DNA from: Massilia sp. H-1
GTDB taxonomy: Bacteria; Pseudomonadota; Gammaproteobacteria; Burkholderiales; Burkholderiaceae_D
NCBI GenBank assembly: GCA_024703915.1
Contig: CP087969.1
Location: forward strand, 2,914,001-2,978,000
Length of the DNA stretch: 64,000 bases
Direction of reading: 5' to 3'
Position 1 is the first letter of the stretch. Every line of letters starts with the position of its first letter. The notes under the pieces were generated by a model, which saw nothing but the letters and a program-made list of their open reading frames with translations, did not search any database and was not told where the DNA came from. Below are positions 11,176 to 22,125 of this stretch, one piece after another. The position numbers were made by a program, and so were the translations under genes.

Positions 11176-12274
11176 GTTCCATCGACAAGCTGCTCGCCAA
11201 TACCATCCGCCCCGAGATCCTGGCCGACGCCTCGTATCACGTGCCCGAGTCGAGCGGCTACATCAAGCTCGACGCGATGGAAAACCCGTACCCGCTGCCG
11301 ATCCACATGCGCGCGGAACTGGGCTTGGCGCCTGGCCGACGCGGTGCTCAACCGCTATCCGGTGCCGAGCTATGCTAGCCTCAAGCACAAGATCCGGGCC
11401 CGCATGGGCGTGCCCAAAGGGTATGACGTCATTCTGGGCAACGGCTCGGATGAAATCATCTCGATGATCGCCACCACCGTCAGCGGACCGGGCAAGCGCG
11501 CCGTGATCATGGCGCCGGTGCTTAAGCCTTCGTGATGTTCGCGCGCACCGCGATGCTGGTGGGCGCCGAATTCGTGGGCGTGCCGCTGCGCGCCGACTTC
11601 TCGCTCGACATCGATGCCATGCTGGCCGCGATCGCGCTGCACAAGCGATGGTCGTGTTCCTGGCCTACCCGAACAACCCGACCGGCAACCTGTTCAAGGA
11701 AGACGACGTGGTGGCCATCATCCGCGCCCTGGGCGACACCGGCATCGCCGTGGTCGACGAAGCCTACGGTCCGTTCGCGCGCACCAGCTTCATGCACCGC
11801 CTGCCCGAGTTCGAGAACATGATCGTGATGCGCACGGTATCGAAACTGGGGCTGGCTTAAGCATCCGCCTCGGCTACATGGCGGCCGCGCCCTGCGCTCC
11901 TGGCCCAGGTCGAAAAAGTGCGTCCGCCCTATAACGTGAACGTGCTGAGCCAGATCGCCGCCGAGTTTGCGCTCGACAACATTGACGTGCTGAACGATCA
12001 AGCCACCAAGCTGATCGCCGCCCGCGAACAATTATCGAACGACCTGGCGCGTTTGCCGGGCGTCACCGTTTATCCCTCTGCCGCGAATTTCCTGCTGGTG
12101 CGCGTCCCCGACGCGGCCGCCGCCTGCACGAAACTCCTTGAGGACAAGGTCATGGTCAAAAATGTGAGTAAAATGCACGAGATGCTGGCTAACTGCATTC
12201 GTGTGACCGTGAGTACGCCGGAAGAAAATTCCGCTTTCCTGGATGCCTTCAAAGCATCGCTGATTTCGCACTAA
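11172..12274 (+). CDS. hisC: Histidinol-phosphate aminotransferase
   Basis: PLP-dependent enzyme converting imidazole acetol phosphate to histidinol phosphate. Features are [14 protein letters not shown], the [10 protein letters not shown] block, [10 protein letters not shown] and the PLP-lysine segment [18 protein letters not shown]. The lysine loop is split at 11857 by GGCTTAAGCATC, which stands for Ala-Gly-Ile. Other breaks are at about 11330, 11521 (GTGCTTAAGCC for Val-Pro-Ala), 11648 and 11890. Repaired length is about 365 residues. Confidence 0.94.
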
Positions 12275-12287
12275 CCGAGCAACGTCC

Positions 12288-12882
12288 ATGACCCGCACCG
12301 CAGAAATTACGCGCAACACCAACGAGACCCAGATCCGGGTCTCGATCAACCTCGATGGCACCGGCAAGCAAAAGCTCAACACCGGCGTGCCCTTCCTCGA
12401 CCACATGCTGGACCAGATCGCGCGCCACGGCCTGATCGACCTGGACATCGAGTGCGTGGGCGACCTGCACATCGACGCCCACCACACCGTGGAAGACACC
12501 GGGATCACGCTCGGCATGGCGGTGGCCAAGGCCATCGGCGACAAAAAGGCATCCGCCGCTACGGCCACGCCTACGTGCCGCTGGACGAAGCGCTGTCGCG
12601 CGTGGTGATCGATTTCTCGGGCCGCCCGGGCCTGGAAATGCACGTGCCATGGAAGCGCGCCATGATCGGCAATTTCGACGTCGACCTCGCGCACGAATTC
12701 TTCCAGGGCTTCGTCAACCACGCCCTGGTGTCGCTCCACATCGACAACCTGCGTGGCGAGAATGCCCACCACCAGTGCGAAACCGTGTTCAAGGCGTTCG
12801 GCCGCGCTGCTGCGCATGGCCGCCGAACTCGATGCCCGCGCCATGCCTAAGCACCATTCCTTCCACCAAGGGCAGCCTGTAA
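12288..12882 (+). CDS. hisB: Imidazoleglycerol-phosphate dehydratase
   Basis: Monofunctional dehydratase, about 197 residues, without the phosphatase domain of enteric HisB. The metal-binding histidine clusters [12 protein letters not shown] and [14 protein letters not shown] are present, along with [16 protein letters not shown]. Breaks are at about 12549, 12803 and 12846, where ATGCCTAAGCACC replaces ATGGGCACC; the last site shows that the signature is not restricted to GCCGGC. Confidence 0.94.
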
Positions 12883-12903
12883 GCGACGGCAATCGATCCA
12901 GCT

Positions 12904-13541
12904 ATGAATAAAATTGTGGTAGTCGATTACGGCATGGGCAATCTGCGCTCCGTCGCGCAAGCCTTGCGCGCGGTGGCCCCGGATGCCAACGTTCTCATTT
13001 CCGGCGAAGTGGCCGACATCGACAGCGCCGACCGCATCGTGCTGCCGGGCCAGGGCGCCATGCGCGACTGCATGGCCAGCCTGCGCGCCTCGGGCGTGGA
13101 GGAAGCCCTGATCCGCGCCTCCAAGACGCGTCCCATGATGGGCGTGTGCGTGGGCGAGCAGATGCTGTTCGATATCAGCGAAGAAGGCGATACGCCTGGC
13201 CTGGGCCTGTTGCCCGGCAAGGTGGTGCGCTTCCAGCTCGAAGGCCGCCTGCAGGAAGACGGTTCGCGCTTCAAGGTGCCGCAGATGGGCTGGAACCGCG
13301 TGAAGCAGGTGCGCGAGCATCCGCTGTGGGAAGGCATTCCCAATGACGCCTGGTTCTATTTTGTGCACAGCTACTATGTGCAGACCGACGCCGCCTACGT
13401 GGCTTAGGCGAAACGGAGTACAGCGCGCCCTTCTGCTGCGCCGTCGCCCGCGATAATATCTTCACGACCCAGTTCCACCCGGAGAAAAGCGCCGCGGCGG
13501 GACTGCAGCTGTACCAGAATTTCGTTCACTGGAATCCCTGA
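12904..13541 (+). CDS. hisH: Imidazole glycerol phosphate synthase glutaminase subunit
   Basis: Class-I glutaminase that feeds ammonia to HisF. The nucleophile lies in [13 protein letters not shown] (near 13145) and the catalytic His-Glu pair in [10 protein letters not shown] (near 13470). About 211 residues. A single break at 13406 turns Val-Ala-Gly-Glu into GTGGCTTAGGCGAA. The next gene is hisA, the partner order hisH-hisA-hisF being the usual one. Confidence 0.95.
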
Positions 13542-13572
13542 TTTCACCTTCACAACCTAACCGACACCGATC

Positions 13573-14352
13573 ATGCTGCTCATTCCTGCCATCGACCTCA
13601 AAGACGGTCACTGCGTGCGCCTCAAACAGGGCGATATGGAACTTGCCACCGTATTTTCCGAAGACCCTGCCGAGATGGCGCTGCACTGGCTCAAGCAGGG
13701 CGCGCGCCGCCTGCACCTGGTCGACCTGAACGGCGCCTTCAGCTTAAGCAAGCCGAAGAACGAGTCGGCCGTCAAATCGATCCTGCAGGTGGTCCAGGAA
13801 TTCGCGGTCGATAACGATCTCGACGAAATCCCCGTTCAGCTGGGCGGCGGCATCCGCGACCTCGACACCATCGAGCGCTATCTGGACGACGGGATCACCT
13901 ACATCATCGTCGGCACCGCCGCCGTCAAGAATCCGGGCTTCCTGCACGACGCCTGCGGCGCTTTCCCGGGCAGCATCATCGTCGGCCTGGACGCCAAGGA
14001 CGGCAAGGTGGCCACCGACGGCTGGAGCAAGATGAGCGGCCACGAAGTGATCGACCTCGCGCAAAAATTCGAGACCTACGGTGTCGAATCGATCATCTAC
14101 ACCGACATCGGCCGCGACGGCATGATGGGCGGGATCAATATCGAAGCGACGGTCAGGCTGGCGCAGTCGGTCCGCATTCCCATCATCGCGTCCGGCGGCC
14201 TGCACAACATTGGCGACGTCGAAGCGCTGTGCGCGGTGCAGGAAGAAGGCATCGAAGGCGTGATCTGCGGCCGTTCGATCTACGAAGGCACCATCCATCT
14301 CGGCCAAGCCCAGGCGCGCGCCGACGAACTGACCGACGGCGACGCCGAATAA
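13573..14352 (+). CDS. hisA: ProFAR isomerase
   Basis: TIM-barrel isomerase of the fifth histidine step. Catalytic aspartates are in [18 protein letters not shown] and [12 protein letters not shown]; phosphate loops are LGGGIRD and IASGGL. The gene reads without a stop, but at 13740-13748 TTCAGCTTAAGCAAG encodes Phe-Ser-Leu-Ser-Lys where the family has Phe-Ala-Gly-Lys: the same signature as elsewhere, here adding exactly three bases, so the frame survives with one extra residue. Confidence 0.95.
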   Translation: MLLIPAIDLKDGHCVRLKQGDMELATVFSEDPAEMALHWLKQGARRLHLVDLNGAFSLSKPKNESAVKSILQVVQEFAVDNDLDEIPVQLGGGIRDLDTIERYLDDGITYIIVGTAAVKNPGFLHDACGAFPGSIIVGLDAKDGKVATDGWSKMSGHEVIDLAQKFETYGVESIIYTDIGRDGMMGGINIEATVRLAQSVRIPIIASGGLHNIGDVEALCAVQEEGIEGVICGRSIYEGTIHLGQAQARADELTDGDAE

Positions 14353-14354
14353 CG

Positions 14355-15117
14355 ATGCTCGCTAAACGAATCATTCCCTGCCTGGACGTGACCGATGGCC
14401 GCGTCGTCAAGGGCGTCAATTTCACCGAGCTGCGCGATGCCGATGACCCCGGTGGAAATCGCGCGCCGCTACGACCAGCAGGGCGCTGACGAAATCACCT
14501 TCCTCGACATCACCGCGTCCAGCGACGGGCGCGACCTGATCCTGCATATCATCGAAGCGGTGGCCTCCACCGTGTTCATTCCGCTCACGGTGGGCGGCGG
14601 CGTGCGCAAGGTGGAAGACGTGCGGCGCCTGCTCAACGCGGGCGCCGACAAGGTCAGCATGAACACCTCGGCCGTGACCAATCCGGAGCTGGTGTTCGAG
14701 GCCTCGCAAAAGCACGGTTCGCAGTGCATCGTGGTCGCCATCGACGCCAAGCAGGTCGCACCGGGCAAGTGGGAAGTGTTCACCCACGGCGGCCGGCGCG
14801 CCACCGGCCTCGATGCCATCGAATGGGCCATCAAAATGGAACAGCTGGGCGCGGGCGAGATTCTGCTCACCAGCATGGACCGCGACGGCACCAAGGTCGG
14901 CTTCGACCTGGGCCTGACCAGCGGCGTCTCGAACGCGGTCGGCATTCCCGTGATCGCCTCGGGCGGCGTGGGCGGGCTGCAGGATCTGGCCGACGGCATC
15001 AAGATCGGCAAGGCCGACGCGGTGCTGGCCGCCAGCATTTTCCACTACGGGCAGCATACGGTGCAGGAAGCGAAGCGCTTCATGGCCGCGCAGGGAATTC
15101 CGATGCGTTTGGATTAG
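14355..15117 (+). CDS. hisF: Imidazole glycerol phosphate synthase cyclase subunit
   Basis: TIM-barrel cyclase that works with His[19 protein letters not shown] contains the first catalytic aspartate and [15 protein letters not shown] the second; phosphate loops are TVGGGVRK and IASGGVGG. About 254 residues. One small break near 14440 (GCCGATGACCCC for an expected Ala-Gly-Asp-Pro) shifts a few codons. It starts two bases after hisA. Confidence 0.95.
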
Positions 15118-15126
15118 GAGCGATCA

Positions 15127-15563
15127 ATGCCTAACAGTGCGGGTGGAGCCAACGCGAAGTGGCTCAAGAAGGTCAAGTGGGATGAACACGGACTGGTGCC
15201 GGTGATCGCGCAGGAAGCCGGTTCCAACGACGTGCTGATGTTCGCATGGATGAACCGCGACGCGCTCTCCAAAACGGTGGAGCTGGGCGAAGCGGTGTAC
15301 TGGAGCCGTTCGCGCAAGAAGCTGTGGCACAAGGGCGAGGAATCGGGCCATGTGCAAAGGTGCTCGAGATCCGCCTCGACTGCGACGAAGACGTCATCCT
15401 GCTCAGGATCGAGCAGAGCGGCGGCATCGCCTGCCACACGGGCCGCCATTCCTGCTTCTTCCAAAAGTTCGACGGCGACGCAAAGAGCGGCGACTGGCAG
15501 GTCACCGAACCGGTGCTGCAGGATCCGGAAACGATTTACACCAAACCAAAGACAAAACAATGA
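15127..15563 (+). CDS. hisI: Phosphoribosyl-AMP cyclohydrolase
   Basis: Zinc-dependent cyclohydrolase of the third histidine step. The product has [17 protein letters not shown], the substrate loop [17 protein letters not shown] and the zinc-binding [11 protein letters not shown] near the C-terminus. About 145 residues; HisI and HisE are separate genes, as usual in betaproteobacteria. A break near 15358 shifts the frame. The stop overlaps hisE as ATGA. Confidence 0.93.
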
Positions 15564-15928
15564 GCGTTACCCTCTCCCGCCTGGCGGCAGTGATCGAATC
15601 GCGCAAGCCTGAAAACGGCGGCGATCCGGCCACTTCCTACGTGTCGCGCCTGTTCGCCAAGGGCGACGACGCCATCCTCAAAAAGATCGGCGAAGAAGCG
15701 ACCGAACTGGTGATGGCCGCCAAGGACGCGCGTCGACGGCGACACTTCCAAGGTCCTGTACGAATGCGCGGACCTGTGGTTCCATTCGCTCGTCATGCTG
15801 GCCAAATTCGACCTGACCCCGCAGCAAGTGCTCGACGAGCTGGCGCGGCGCGAAGGGGTGTCCGGTATCGAAGAAAAGCCGCGCGCAAGGACGAATTGCG
15901 CGACGCCAGCGAACAATCCAAACACTGA
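15560..15928 (+). CDS. hisE: Phosphoribosyl-ATP pyrophosphatase
   Basis: HisE hydrolyses phosphoribosyl-ATP in the second histidine step. The MazG-like helical core is visible: [37 protein letters not shown] and, after a break near 15731, the acidic metal site region [16 protein letters not shown]. About 122 residues. A second break near 15885 precedes the C-terminus RDASEQSKH. Last enzyme gene of the his cluster. Confidence 0.92.
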   Translation: MSVTLSRLAAVIESRKPENGGDPATSYVSRLFAKGDDAILKKIGEEATELVMAAKDARRRRHFQGPVRMRGPVVPFARHAGQIRPDPAASARRAGAARRGVRYRRKAARKDELRDASEQSKH

Positions 15929-15941
15929 TCCGGAAATTGCC

Positions 15942-16313
15942 ATGGAAAACTGCCTGTTCTGCAAAATCGCCGCGAAACAAATTCCTTCCGCCATAGTCTA
16001 CGAAGATGCCGAATTGCTGGCCTTCAAGGACATCAACCCGGCCGCGCCCGTGCATTTGCTGGTCATTCCCAAGATCCACGTGGCCACCCTGTCCGACTGC
16101 GACGAGAGCCACACGGCCATCCTCGGCAAGATGCTGGCCCTGGCCCCGAAACTTGCTGCTGAACATGGCTGCAAAGTAACGTATGATGCCGACGGTGTCG
16201 CCAGCGGCGGATACAAGACCTTGATCAACAGTGGTCCCGACGGCGGCCAGGAGGTCTACCATCTGCATCTGCATATGTATGGCGGACCGCGCCCATGGCG
16301 TGGTCAGCGCTGA
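15942..16313 (+). CDS. HIT-family nucleotide hydrolase
   Basis: A histidine-triad protein of about 123 residues acting on nucleoside phosphoramidates or dinucleotides. [20 protein letters not shown] and [19 protein letters not shown] are characteristic, and the triad is in [12 protein letters not shown]. It follows hisE by 13 bases, in the conserved his/HIT/tat order. Reads intact. Confidence 0.92.
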   Translation: MENCLFCKIAAKQIPSAIVYEDAELLAFKDINPAAPVHLLVIPKIHVATLSDCDESHTAILGKMLALAPKLAAEHGCKVTYDADGVASGGYKTLINSGPDGGQEVYHLHLHMYGGPRPWRGQR

Positions 16314-16396
16314 CATTGAGGCGCATGCTGCCCGCATCGCGTAAAATACGTTAGTTGGCATTTCACGAATTCGGGCTTTTGCCTGGCAAGGAGAAG

Positions 16397-16621
16397 ATGA
16401 TGGGTGGATTGAGTATTTGGCACTGGCTGATCGTGCTGCTGGTCGTGGTGCTGGTGTTCGGCACGAAAAAGCTCGGCAACATGGGCGGCGACATCGGCAA
16501 GGCGGTCAAGGGCTTCAAGGATGGCGTGCGCGGCGAAGAAGACAAGCCAGCCGCTGCTCCGGCCCAGGTGGCCGACAAGACCACGATCGACGTCGAAACG
16601 AAAGAGAAGAACAAGCTCTGA
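16397..16621 (+). CDS. tatA: Sec-independent translocase subunit TatA
   Basis: Pore-forming Tat subunit that exports folded proteins. One N-terminal membrane helix ([19 protein letters not shown]), the amphipathic helix [14 protein letters not shown] and an acidic, charged tail; 74 residues. ATG 16397 follows GGAGAAG at an appropriate distance. A second ATG at 16400 is possible. It heads tatABC. Confidence 0.94.
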   Translation: MMGGLSIWHWLIVLLVVVLVFGTKKLGNMGGDIGKAVKGFKDGVRGEEDKPAAAPAQVADKTTIDVETKEKNKL

Positions 16622-16668
16622 TGCCCGTGCGCTGCTGCGGCGCGCCTGGCCAGACCCTGTAAAACTCC

Positions 16669-17151
16669 ATGATCGATCTTGGACTGACAAAAATCGCCGT
16701 CATCGGCGTCGTGGCGCTGGTCGTCATCGGCCCTGAAAAGCTGCCTAAGGTCGCCCGCATGGCCGGGAGCCTGTACGGCCGCATGCAGCGTTACCTGCAT
16801 GAGGTAAAGTCCGAGGTCAGCCGCGAAATCGAGCTCGAAGAGCTGCGCAACCTGAAAAAGAAGTCGAAGACACGGCGCAGACCATCCGCGCCGATGTCGA
16901 AACGTCGATCCAGGAAAGCATGGACGACGTCGAGTCCGCGTGGCGCGACCTGCCCACCTCGAGCGCGCCGACCGCCACCATGAGCGACCTCGAACGCAAG
17001 GCGCGCGATTTCCGCCGCAAGAAGCTGGTCCGCAATTCGGCCATTCCCGGCTGGTACAAGCAGCGCCATGGCGGCAAGGCGCACATCATTTCGGGCGCCG
17101 CGCGTGAAGAAATTCCGCCCGCGTGCTTCCTCCACCTCTTCGTTCTTCTAA
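16669..17151 (+). CDS. tatB: Twin-arginine translocase subunit TatB
   Basis: TatB forms the substrate receptor with TatC. The membrane helix and hinge [20 protein letters not shown] with following amphipathic helix are diagnostic. Breaks near 16862 and 17103 are spanned; the repaired C-terminus is basic ([16 protein letters not shown]). About 160 residues. The stop directly abuts the tatC start. Confidence 0.92.
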
Positions 17152-17908
17152 ATGACAGACAACGCTCCGGGCGAAGAGACCTTCATCTCTCATCTGATCG
17201 AACTGCGCGACCGCCTGGTCAAGGCCATCATCGGCATTGCCATCGTCGTGGCCTACCCTGTTTGCCTGGCCCGGCCCCTCGCAGATTTACGACTTCATCG
17301 CGCGTCCCATGATCGCGGCCTTGCCGATCGGCTCCAAAATGATCGCCACCGGCGTCATTTCGCCCTTCCTGGTGCCGATGAAGGTGACCCTCGTGATCGC
17401 CATCATCCTGGCCCTGCCGTGGGTGTTCTACCAGCTGTGGGCTTTCATCGCGCCCGGCCTGTACGCGCACGAAAAGCGGCTGGTGATGCCGCTGGTGATC
17501 TCTTCGTCCCTGCTGTTCATGTCGGGCGTGGCGTTCTGCTACTTCGTCGTGTTCGGCCGCGTCTTCAAGTTCATTGGCGACTTCGCGCCGCAGTCGATCG
17601 TGGTCACGCCCGACATCGAGAACTATCTCGATTTTGTCATGTCGATGTGCCTGGCCTTCGGAGCCGCCTTCGAAGTGCCGGTGGTGGTCGTGATTCTGGT
17701 GCGCATGGGCATTGTCACCGTCGAAAAGCTCAAGGAAATGCGTCCCTACGCGATCGTCACGGCCTTCGTGATTTCCGCCGTCGTCACGCCGCCGGACGCG
17801 GTCAGCATGCTGGCCCTGGCCATTCCGATGTGCTTGCTGTTCGAGCTGGGCCTGATTGTCGCGCCGATGTTCGTCAAGGCCACCCAGGCGCCCGAAGAAC
17901 CCGCCTGA
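17152..17908 (+). CDS. tatC: Twin-arginine translocase subunit TatC
   Basis: Six-helix membrane protein that binds twin-arginine signal peptides. The N-terminal SHLIELRDRLVKAIIGIAIV, the loop DFIARPMIAALP, the acidic-loop segment VTPDIENYLDFVMSMCLAFG and the final AVVTPPDAVSMLALAIPMC match the family. About 252 residues. One break near 17270 is spanned. Confidence 0.94.
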
Positions 17909-17997
17909 GTCCGGCCCCTGCTTAACCTCAGGAATGGCAATTTGAACAATTCCCATGAAACTGGCATACTTCTTAGCAGTTGACTAAGAGGTGATGC

Positions 17998-18361
17998 ATG
18001 CACGCATGGCTGAAAACCGCGATTCCCAAACTGGCCTCGCTGGACATCGAGCGCAGTGTCGCCTTCTATGAACAGTTCGGCTTTACCCGCGTGGCCGTGC
18101 ACCCGACCCTGGCGCTGCTCAGCCGCGGTCCCATCGAGCTGCATTTCTGGCTGACCAGCGATCCGACCGTTCCCCAGACCAATGGTGCGCGCGTCAATGT
18201 CAGCGCAGGTCGACTCCCTGTACGATGAATTCCTGCTGCGCGGCGTGATCCACCCGAACGACCCGCTGGGGGACAAGCCGTGGGGCATGCGCGAGTTTTC
18301 CATCCTCGACATCGATGGCAATGTGCTGACCTTTGCGGCCGAGATCCCGGCCGCTGCCTGA
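17998..18361 (+). CDS. VOC-family (glyoxalase/bleomycin-resistance-like) protein
   Basis: A 120-residue single-domain vicinal-oxygen-chelate protein. IPKLASLDIERSVAFYEQFG is the first beta-alpha module and EFSILDIDGNVLTF the metal-ligand strand near the end. An AAGAGGTG precedes the ATG. One break near 18208 is spanned. The architecture resembles bleomycin-binding proteins, but a drug-resistance role is only a possibility. It converges on the hemerythrin gene with a four-base gap. Confidence 0.85.
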
Positions 18362-18365
18362 CGCC

Positions 18366-18961
18366 TCAGTGGGTGACCTTCGTGTCCGGCGATTTCTTGC
18401 TGATCAAGCGCGCCGCCATGACGGCCGCGCCCAGCCCGACCACGATCGCCGTCGTACTGCCGGAGAAGCCCGCCGCCGTGCTCCTGGCCAGCTTGCCTGC
18501 CCTGGGCTTGAGCAGCGCCATGCGGCGGCTGGCCATCTGGGTGCCGAGCTCTTCCAGGCGCTCTTTGCTGAGCATGGTTTCAGCCTGCGGCAGCAGCACG
18601 GTTTCCTCGTCGGCGATGTGATGCATGAGGTCGCGCATGAGGTCGTTGAATAGCTGATCGTGGCGCGCATCGTTGCCGCGCGTGGCCCTGCAATTCGCCG
18701 ATCAGGCGCCGCATTTCATCATGCTCGGGTTCGCTTTTTGAATGATGGGTTCGCCAGGGTCGAGGCGGCGCAGCACCGGGTAAAAGATTTCTTCTTCCAG
18801 CATGGCGTGCATCTCGAGCGCGTCGCAGATGGTGTCCGCCAGCGCCTTTTGATGCCGGGCCGGCTGTGCGGCTTGTATTGGTGGAACGTTTCCAGAACAT
18901 GTGCATGGTCGAAACGGATCATGTCCGTGACGGACGGACTGAGTTTGCTTAGCGAAAACAT
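18366..18961 (-). CDS. Hemerythrin-domain protein with C-terminal membrane segment
   Basis: A non-haem di-iron four-helix protein. Ligand-type residues appear in order: IRFDHAHVLETFHQY, LEMHAMLEEEIFYPVL, SEPEHDEMRRL and DLMHHIADEETVLLPQAE. A hydrophobic stretch TTAIVVGLGAAVMAARL near the end suggests a membrane anchor or apolar tail. The start at 18961 follows a GAAGGGAG ribosome site. Breaks near 18745, 18855 and 18685 are spanned. Such proteins are linked to oxygen or NO sensing and storage; the role here is unknown. Confidence 0.8.
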
Positions 18962-19145
18962 GGCGAGCTCCCTTCGTGGGCCAATATTCAGCATAGTCAG
19001 TGGGGGCTTGAATGTCAGTAGGAGAAGACCGCAGCGGCGTGTCGGCGCTCATCGTTTATCGGATGGTGGCGCCATTCGCCCCCTGTTTCTCACCGTTGAT
19101 CGCAACACGCTGGCGGCGCCCAAGGCGGCCCGGCAAAGTGCACCC

Positions 19146-19634
19146 ATGAAAACCACTTTCCTCGCCCTGGCCCTGTTTGCGGCCGCCCAGCTAAGCCCTG
19201 GCCGCCGATCCCCTGTTCGACCAGGTTGCCGCCGCCGACAGCGCCGCCTTCGATGCCTTCAATCAATGCAAGGACCCGGCCCAGCTGGCGCGCCATGCAT
19301 CCTACTTCGCGCCCGACGTCGAGTTTTATCATGACAATGGCGGCGTGACCTGGAACCGCGACGCGATGCTCGCCAACACGGCCAAATACGTGTGCGGCAA
19401 TTTCAAGCGCAATTGATCCCCGGCACGCTGAAGGTCTTTCCCGTCAAGGGCTTCGGCGCCATTGCCCAGGGCTCACACCAGTTCTGCCAGTTTGCCAGCG
19501 GCAAATGCGAAGGCATGGCCGACTTCACCGTCATCTGGCACAGCACCGATGGCCAATGGCAAATGACGCGTGTCATGAGCTATGGCCACCGTGCGATTTC
19601 AGCCGGTCAAGGACAGTTGCCGATCACGAAGTAA
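19146..19634 (+). CDS. Secreted NTF2-like (DUF4440-type) protein
   Basis: A signal peptide (MKTTFLALALFAAAQLSLA after repair of a break near 19193) precedes a cone-shaped NTF2 fold: DSAAFDAFNQCKDPAQLARH, YFAPDVEFYHDNGGVTWNRD, and ADFTVIWHSTDGQWQMTRVM. About 160 residues. Function unknown; related domains occur as small enzymes or binding proteins. The final 28 bases overlap the end of the convergent esterase gene. Confidence 0.75.
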
Positions 19635-21366
19635 CCGGCCGCCGTCTGCGCGAGCGTGCTCGTGTAGAAGGTATTGTTCAGTCCCATGTTCTGGCCCGAA
19701 CCGGTCGCCAGCGCGTAGCCGAAGCTGTTGTAGGCGCGCCCCGCCACCACGTGCGCGTAATTGCTGCTGGTCGTCGTCGTGCAGCTGAAGGCGGACTTGG
19801 TGGTGCCGGTCACCGGGCTGCTCAGCGTGCTTTCCACGGCGCCGCTGCCGACCGTCGACACCTGGTAGCTGTAACTGGTGCTGGGGTCCAGGCCGGTATT
19901 GGTGAACACGGTCGCGCTCAGCGGCGTGGCCGTCACCTTGCCGCCGTTGCAGGTAGACGTGATAGCCGGTCGCGCCGCTGACGGCATTCCACGACAGGGT
20001 GACCGACGTCGCCGTGGTCGCGCTCACCGCCAGCGCTGCAGGCGGCGCCAGCGGCGGCACCGGACCGACCAGGAACTGGGCGATCGGGCAGGCGCTCGAG
20101 GTTTGGCCGGTCAGCGCGTCGCTGGCCGTCACGGCGCCCGTGTAGTAGCCGTTGGCCAGCGCCAGGCCGAGCGTGAAGCCGGGGCCGCTGCCGGTGGTCT
20201 GGTCGACCGCGGTCGGGCCGTTCAAGACCACGCGGTAGCTGCTGATGCTGCTTAAGCCGCGTCGGTGCCCGAACCGCTGATCGTCGCCGTGCTGCCGGAC
20301 ACCGTGGCGCTGCAGCCGGTCATCACCGGGGCCGGGATCGCGGTCGCCCGCAGATTGTTCTTGAACCAGAAATCCATCACGAAGGCGGGATAGTTGACCT
20401 TGCCGTTATCGACGTAGTTGCCGCTCTGCCCGCCGCTGCTTAGGCCTACCAGGCGTGGCCCATGCTCGCGACCGACATTTCGGCGCTGCGCAGCTTGCCG
20501 TTGGCATCCGTGTACGGGATGTTGGTGCCGCCGCCCGCCACGGCCGCGCTGGCGCCCTTGGTGTAGCTGCCGCCCCAGGCCCCGCGCAGCGCCGCCGCAT
20601 CCATCGGGCCGTAAGCCTGGGCCACGGTGAAGTCGCTGGTGCCCCAGACCACGCTGGCGATCTGGGTGTCGAAGTAGCTGGCATTGCCATGCGGCCAGGG
20701 TCTTGCATTTGCTGGTGGCGCTTGCCGCCGTGTAGCCCGAAGGCACGAAGCCGATCTGGCTGGACGTGGTGCCCGGCGGCGGACCGGCGTTGATCCCGAT
20801 CCCGGCAAAGATGTCGGGCGCCATGCAGCCGAGCACCATGGTCTCGCCGCCGCCCGACGACAGGCCGGTCACGTAGACTTGTTTGGGATCGATGGCGTAG
20901 CTGCTGTTGTTGACGAAGCGGCTGACCAGGTTGAGCAGGACCGCGTCATGCCCGGTGCTGCGGTTGTGGTTGGTGTTGGTGTAGTCCCAGCAGTGGGCGC
21001 CGTACACATTGCCGGTTGCGTTGGGCGCGACGATCATGGCGCCTGTACAGGTCGCCCATGGCGTTCCAGTTGAAGCCCTGGTCGCTGCCGGACGAGACCA
21101 CGTCGCCCAGCGCGGTCTGGGCGCAGCCGTGCAGCACGATCACCAGCGCGCCCGCCGCCCATGGCCTAAGCTGGGTCATGGGCCAGTAAAAATAGCCGGT
21201 CAGGCTGCCGCCATTGACGGTGTCGGCGGCCCAGGTCTGGTTGGCGCTCCAGCTGCCCGGGTAGGCCACGACCTGCGCGTCGGCAGTGGCCGGGAACAGG
21301 CAGCATACGGGAATCAACAGCGATAGCGCGAGGCGCGCCCCACAGGTGCTTGATGTTTGGTTTCAT
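19607..21366 (-). CDS. Secreted PHB-depolymerase-family esterase with FN3 domain
   Basis: Extracellular alpha/beta hydrolase of the type that cleaves polyhydroxybutyrate or feruloyl esters. A signal peptide near the start is followed by LVIVLHGCAQTALG (oxyanion region), the serine box VTGLSSGGGETMVLGC (near 20860) and a histidine region SMGHAW. Then comes a fibronectin type III module (VTLSWNAVSGATGYHVYL) and a C-terminal repeat-like domain with GRAYNSFGYALATGSGQNMG. AGGAG precedes ATG 21366. Frame breaks near 21345, 21170, 21040, 20697, 20443, 20252 and 19950. Substrate specificity cannot be read from sequence. Confidence 0.82.
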
Positions 21367-21586
21367 GCTCGTCTCCTGATTGCGGTTCTTATGTATGTGG
21401 ACCGGACATCTCCCGAATAGTGCGGACGGCACGCTGCCTCACCGGCCTGAGACGGGGTGATCGGTTTTCTGTTTGTTGAGGGATCCCAAAATAAATTCTA
21501 CAGGGATAAAAAATTCAGAATGTTAAGATTGCCCGCTGCGCAAGCACCCCGTTTGTGCGAAATTGCACATGAATACGGAAGGCATC

Positions 21587-22125
21587 ATGTCGGAACACGC
21601 CAATCTGGTCCTGCTCGCGTCCTACAACAGCTGGATGAATGCCAAGCTCTATGCGGCAGCGGCAACACTGCCGCCGCAGGCGCTGAGCGCGGAACGCGGC
21701 GCCTTCTTCGGCTCCATCATGGGCACGCTCAACCACCTCGTTGCTTAAGCGACACGATCTGGCTCCAGCGCTTCGCCGCGCTGTTTCCCGGCCAGGCGCT
21801 GCTGGACCCGGTCCGCGCGCTGCCCGCGCCAGCCGCACTGACGGCCATCTTCAGCGCTGAACTGGCGCCGCTGGCGGCGCACCGCGCGCAGCTCGACGCG
21901 CTGATCGCAGCGTGGATCGGCGCTTTATCGGCCCAGGACCTGGAGGCGCGCCTGCAGTACCGCAATACCAAGGGAGAGGGGAACGACAGGCGGCTGGGCA
22001 GTGTGCTGGTCCACTTCTTCAATCACCAGACCCACCACCGGGGCCAGGCCAGCACGCTGCTGTCGCAGGCGGGCGCCGATATCGGCGTCACCGACCTGCT
22101 GATGCTGATACCGAACGCGGCCTGA
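21587..22125 (+). CDS. DinB-family protein
   Basis: A four-helix bundle of the DinB/YfiT type, about 178 residues. LVLLASYNSWMNAKLYAAA and GTLNHLVAGDTIWLQRF are typical, with the metal-binding histidines in HFFNHQTHHRGQ near the end. The frame break at 21747 replaces Ala-Gly-Asp by GCTTAAGCGAC. Many DinB proteins act as thiol-dependent transferases; the substrate here is unknown. Confidence 0.87.
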